From: Hahella sp. CCB-MM4
GTDB lineage: Bacteria; Pseudomonadota; Gammaproteobacteria; Pseudomonadales; Oleiphilaceae
Assembly (NCBI RefSeq): GCF_002260525.1
Contig: NZ_MRYI01000006.1
Coordinates: 1 to 64,000, forward strand
Length of the DNA: 64,000 nt
Reading direction: 5' to 3'
Under the pieces are notes generated by a model. The model had not been told where the DNA came from and searched no databases. It was given only the letters and a program-made list of their open reading frames with translations. How positions within the stretch are numbered: the first letter of the stretch is position 1; every line of letters begins with the position of its first letter. Below are positions 63,335 through 64,000 of this stretch, in pieces. The position numbers and the translations under genes were made by a program.

Positions 63335-63742
63335 TCAGCGATATCTAGCCTGGCTGGACACCTGACTATTGTGCAATACCTTGATCAAATCCGCTTCGGC
63401 CCTCGACAACCCACAGGTTGTCATCACGTCGTCAACATTGGCTCCCAACGATAACAGCCTGACCGCTTCGTTATAGGAAACCTGTTGAACATCATTGGCT
63501 TCGAATTCCTTTTGCTTCCTTTCGGCAGATTTCAGACGCTGGTCCAATGCAACGACCTTACGTCCGACACCTTTGCCACTGTCTGATACCATCAATAACT
63601 GTTCATTGACTTTATCCAGCTTCATCTCCAAATCCCTGATGCAATGACGCTGCTGCCGAATATATAGCAATAGCGCACCGCCTATAGTGAAGTTTGCTGA
63701 AAGCCCTACCAGGGTTAACCAGCTTGGAATGGCTTCAAACAT
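63335..63742 (-). CDS. DUF2802 family membrane-anchored protein
   Basis: The 135-residue protein has one N-terminal transmembrane helix (about 8-28), a coiled coil (30-85), and a C-terminal helix-turn-helix-like part (SYNEAVRLLSLGANVDDVMTTCGLSRAEADLIKVLH) characteristic of DUF2802. In Pseudomonas this gene follows cheW at the end of the flagellar/chemotaxis cluster, and the same order is seen here 30 bp after cheW. Role unknown, probably linked to motility. Confidence 0.87.
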   Translation of the reverse strand: MFEAIPSWLTLVGLSANFTIGGALLLYIRQQRHCIRDLEMKLDKVNEQLLMVSDSGKGVGRKVVALDQRLKSAERKQKEFEANDVQQVSYNEAVRLLSLGANVDDVMTTCGLSRAEADLIKVLHNSQVSSQARYR

Positions 63743-63772
63743 ATCCCTACCCTCTCGTAAGCCGACGTAAAA

Positions 63773-64000
63773 TTAGATCGATGCCAAATCCGACCATTCT
63801 TCTTCAGACATCATTTTTTCGAACTCAACCAAAATGATGAGTTCGCCATTTTTGTTACAGACCCCTTGAATGAATTTGGCACTTTCCTCGTTACCTACAT
63901 TGGGTGCTGTTTCCATTTCAGATTGCCTCAGGTATACCACCTCAGCCACAGAATCCACCAGTATACCGACCACCTGATTATCCACCTCGATCACCACGAT
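63773..64000 (-). CDS. cheW: CheW chemotaxis coupling protein (3' part)
   Basis: The last 75 or so residues of a CheW domain are present, with VVIEVDNQVVGILVDSVAEVV, then VGNEESAKFIQGVCNKNGELIILVEFEKMM. CheW couples receptors to CheA kinase. The gene begins beyond the right edge of the window. The long acidic end (SEEEWSDLASI) is typical of the gammaproteobacterial flagellar-cluster CheW. With DUF2802 next to it, the region to the right is probably the che/fla cluster. Confidence 0.88.
   Translation of the reverse strand: MVVIEVDNQVVGILVDSVAEVVYLRQSEMETAPNVGNEESAKFIQGVCNKNGELIILVEFEKMMSEEEWSDLASI

Overview
The window reads as chromosomal DNA of a free-living, probably marine gammaproteobacterium of the Oceanospirillales/Pseudomonadales type. 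The pointers are a class GN sortase with its marine-proteobacterial target protein, a six-gene Mrp antiporter with fused A/B subunits, DNA polymerase II, an AlgP-like histone-H1-like protein, and a CheW/DUF2802 pair at the right edge. The genus cannot be fixed from sequence alone. I saw no rRNA, tRNA, CRISPR array, intact insertion sequence or phage module.

Layout. 1-677: a broken VOC-family gene start and otherwise no gene. 678-3193: rubrerythrin, Fe-S oxidoreductase and DUF3501 protein. 3404-6199: small accessory genes (DUF3224, GFA, MmcQ/YjbR, tautomerase, LysE). 6349-8587: parvulin and an ABC exporter. 8615-19119: a complete hydroxyproline degradation locus with GntR regulator, 2-epimerase, D-amino-acid-type dehydrogenase, PotD/A/B/C-type importer, dihydrodipicolinate-synthase-like deaminase and aldehyde dehydrogenase. 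Two identical 15-bp palindromes lie in its promoter regions. 19187-32948: mixed single genes, including a secreted EEP-family hydrolase, malate dehydrogenase, polB, an L,D-transpeptidase, crotonase, HxlR/MBL pair, aminotransferase and an eIF-2B-like protein.

33159-43094: two paralogous copies of an orphan pair of periplasmic binding proteins (a large GlpV-like SBP plus a small family-3 PBP) surround a GGDEF protein, ybaK and the sortase/sortase-target pair. 43355-47129: a purine salvage locus (adenine deaminase, BMP-type binding protein, LOG-family phosphoribohydrolase, HGE/PCxxC deaminase) with two RutR-like palindromes upstream of the binding protein. 48424-54374: mrp operon. 54655-56589: 7TM-DISM diguanylate cyclase.

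56821-62176: the most system-like unit, running coiled-coil protein, inner-membrane OmpA-type protein with a roadblock/longin-like cytoplasmic domain, Ras/Rab-like GTPase, and a GGDEF-EAL protein. I read it as a candidate GTPase-to-c-di-GMP signalling module. 62380-64000: AlgP-like protein, DUF2802 protein and the 3' part of cheW.

A second theme crosses the window. At least eight spacers carry short tandem repeats (unit 16-24 bp, 2-5 copies). Each has its own sequence, most lie between co-directional genes, and some reach into stop codons. They look like independent slippage expansions of spacer DNA.
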